Source: Dehalococcoidia bacterium UBA1328 (GTDB lineage: Bacteria > Chloroflexota > Dehalococcoidia > Lucifugimonadales > Lucifugimonadaceae). From it: a stretch of 5,037 bases of DNA. Numbering within the stretch: position 1 is the first letter of the stretch; every line of letters starts with the position of its first letter. The notes beneath the pieces were generated by a model, which saw nothing but the letters and a program-made list of their open reading frames with translations, was not told the DNA's origin and did no database searches. The stretch lies in the NCBI GenBank assembly GCA_002306815.1, contig DBTA01000061.1:1-5037 (forward strand), in the 5' to 3' direction. This document shows positions 5,028-5,037 of this stretch, piece by piece. The translations under genes were made by a program, and so were the position numbers.

Positions 5028-5037
5028 CCCCCCCCCC
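5028..5037. repeat. Terminal run of ten C residues
   Basis: The window ends in ten consecutive Cs directly after an otherwise mixed sequence. A homopolymer exactly at the end suggests a contig edge where assembly stopped, or a read-end poly-G artefact in reverse complement. The 179 bp from 4859 to the end contain no supportable gene. Confidence 0.7.

Noticed and set aside
4992..5037. Short open frame from an ATG at 4992 running off the end
   Set aside because: Only 15 codons, no ribosome binding site, and the last codons are made of the suspicious poly-C run.
1..5037. A novel defence, mobile or biosynthetic system
   Set aside because: All five genes belong to familiar enzyme families with intact motifs. 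No repeats arrays, integrases, toxin-antitoxin pairs or unknown conserved gene sets were found.

Overview
The window reads as ordinary bacterial DNA of roughly even base composition. It carries five protein-coding genes, mostly small-molecule catabolic enzymes, separated by fairly long intergenic gaps (about 90 to 345 bp) that contain several inverted repeats. There is no phage, transposase, CRISPR, tRNA or rRNA signal. ThDP enzyme, HSL-type hydrolase, mandelate-racemase-type enolase and PhyH-type dioxygenase together resemble the catabolic gene sets of marine SAR202-type Chloroflexota. That is inference from gene content only; a marine actinobacterium or proteobacterium is not excluded.

Layout, left to right. 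(1) Positions 3-410, plus strand: the C-terminal part of a thiamine-diphosphate enzyme cut by the window edge, followed by a bidirectional terminator-like hairpin. (2) Positions 663-1457, minus strand, convergent with the first gene: an alpha/beta hydrolase of the hormone-sensitive-lipase type. Its family-like N-terminus continues upstream to 1598, where an ATC sits exactly where an ATG would be expected. (3) Positions 1688-2281, plus strand, divergent from the hydrolase: a uridine-kinase-like P-loop kinase. The divergent gap holds a perfect 10-bp inverted repeat. (4) Positions 2627-3802, plus strand: an enolase-superfamily enzyme of the mandelate racemase type, probably a sugar-acid dehydratase, behind a 345-bp gap with a long near-perfect hairpin. 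(5) Positions 3977-4858, plus strand: a phytanoyl-CoA dioxygenase family Fe(II)/2-oxoglutarate oxygenase with a clear ribosome binding site and a candidate promoter. The last 179 bp hold no supportable gene and end in ten Cs at the window edge.

How the genes fit together: the three plus-strand genes are far apart (345 and 174 bp) with hairpins in each gap, so they look like separately controlled units rather than a tight operon. The theme is breakdown of hydroxylated, carboxylated or esterified organic compounds: hydrolase for esters, enolase-type enzyme for dehydration or racemisation of hydroxy acids, dioxygenase for hydroxylation, ThDP enzyme for 2-oxo-acid chemistry. No shared pathway can be proven. 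I found no convincing undescribed multi-gene system. The best leads are the ATC/GTG start problem of the hydrolase, the divergent-promoter dyad and the intergenic hairpins.
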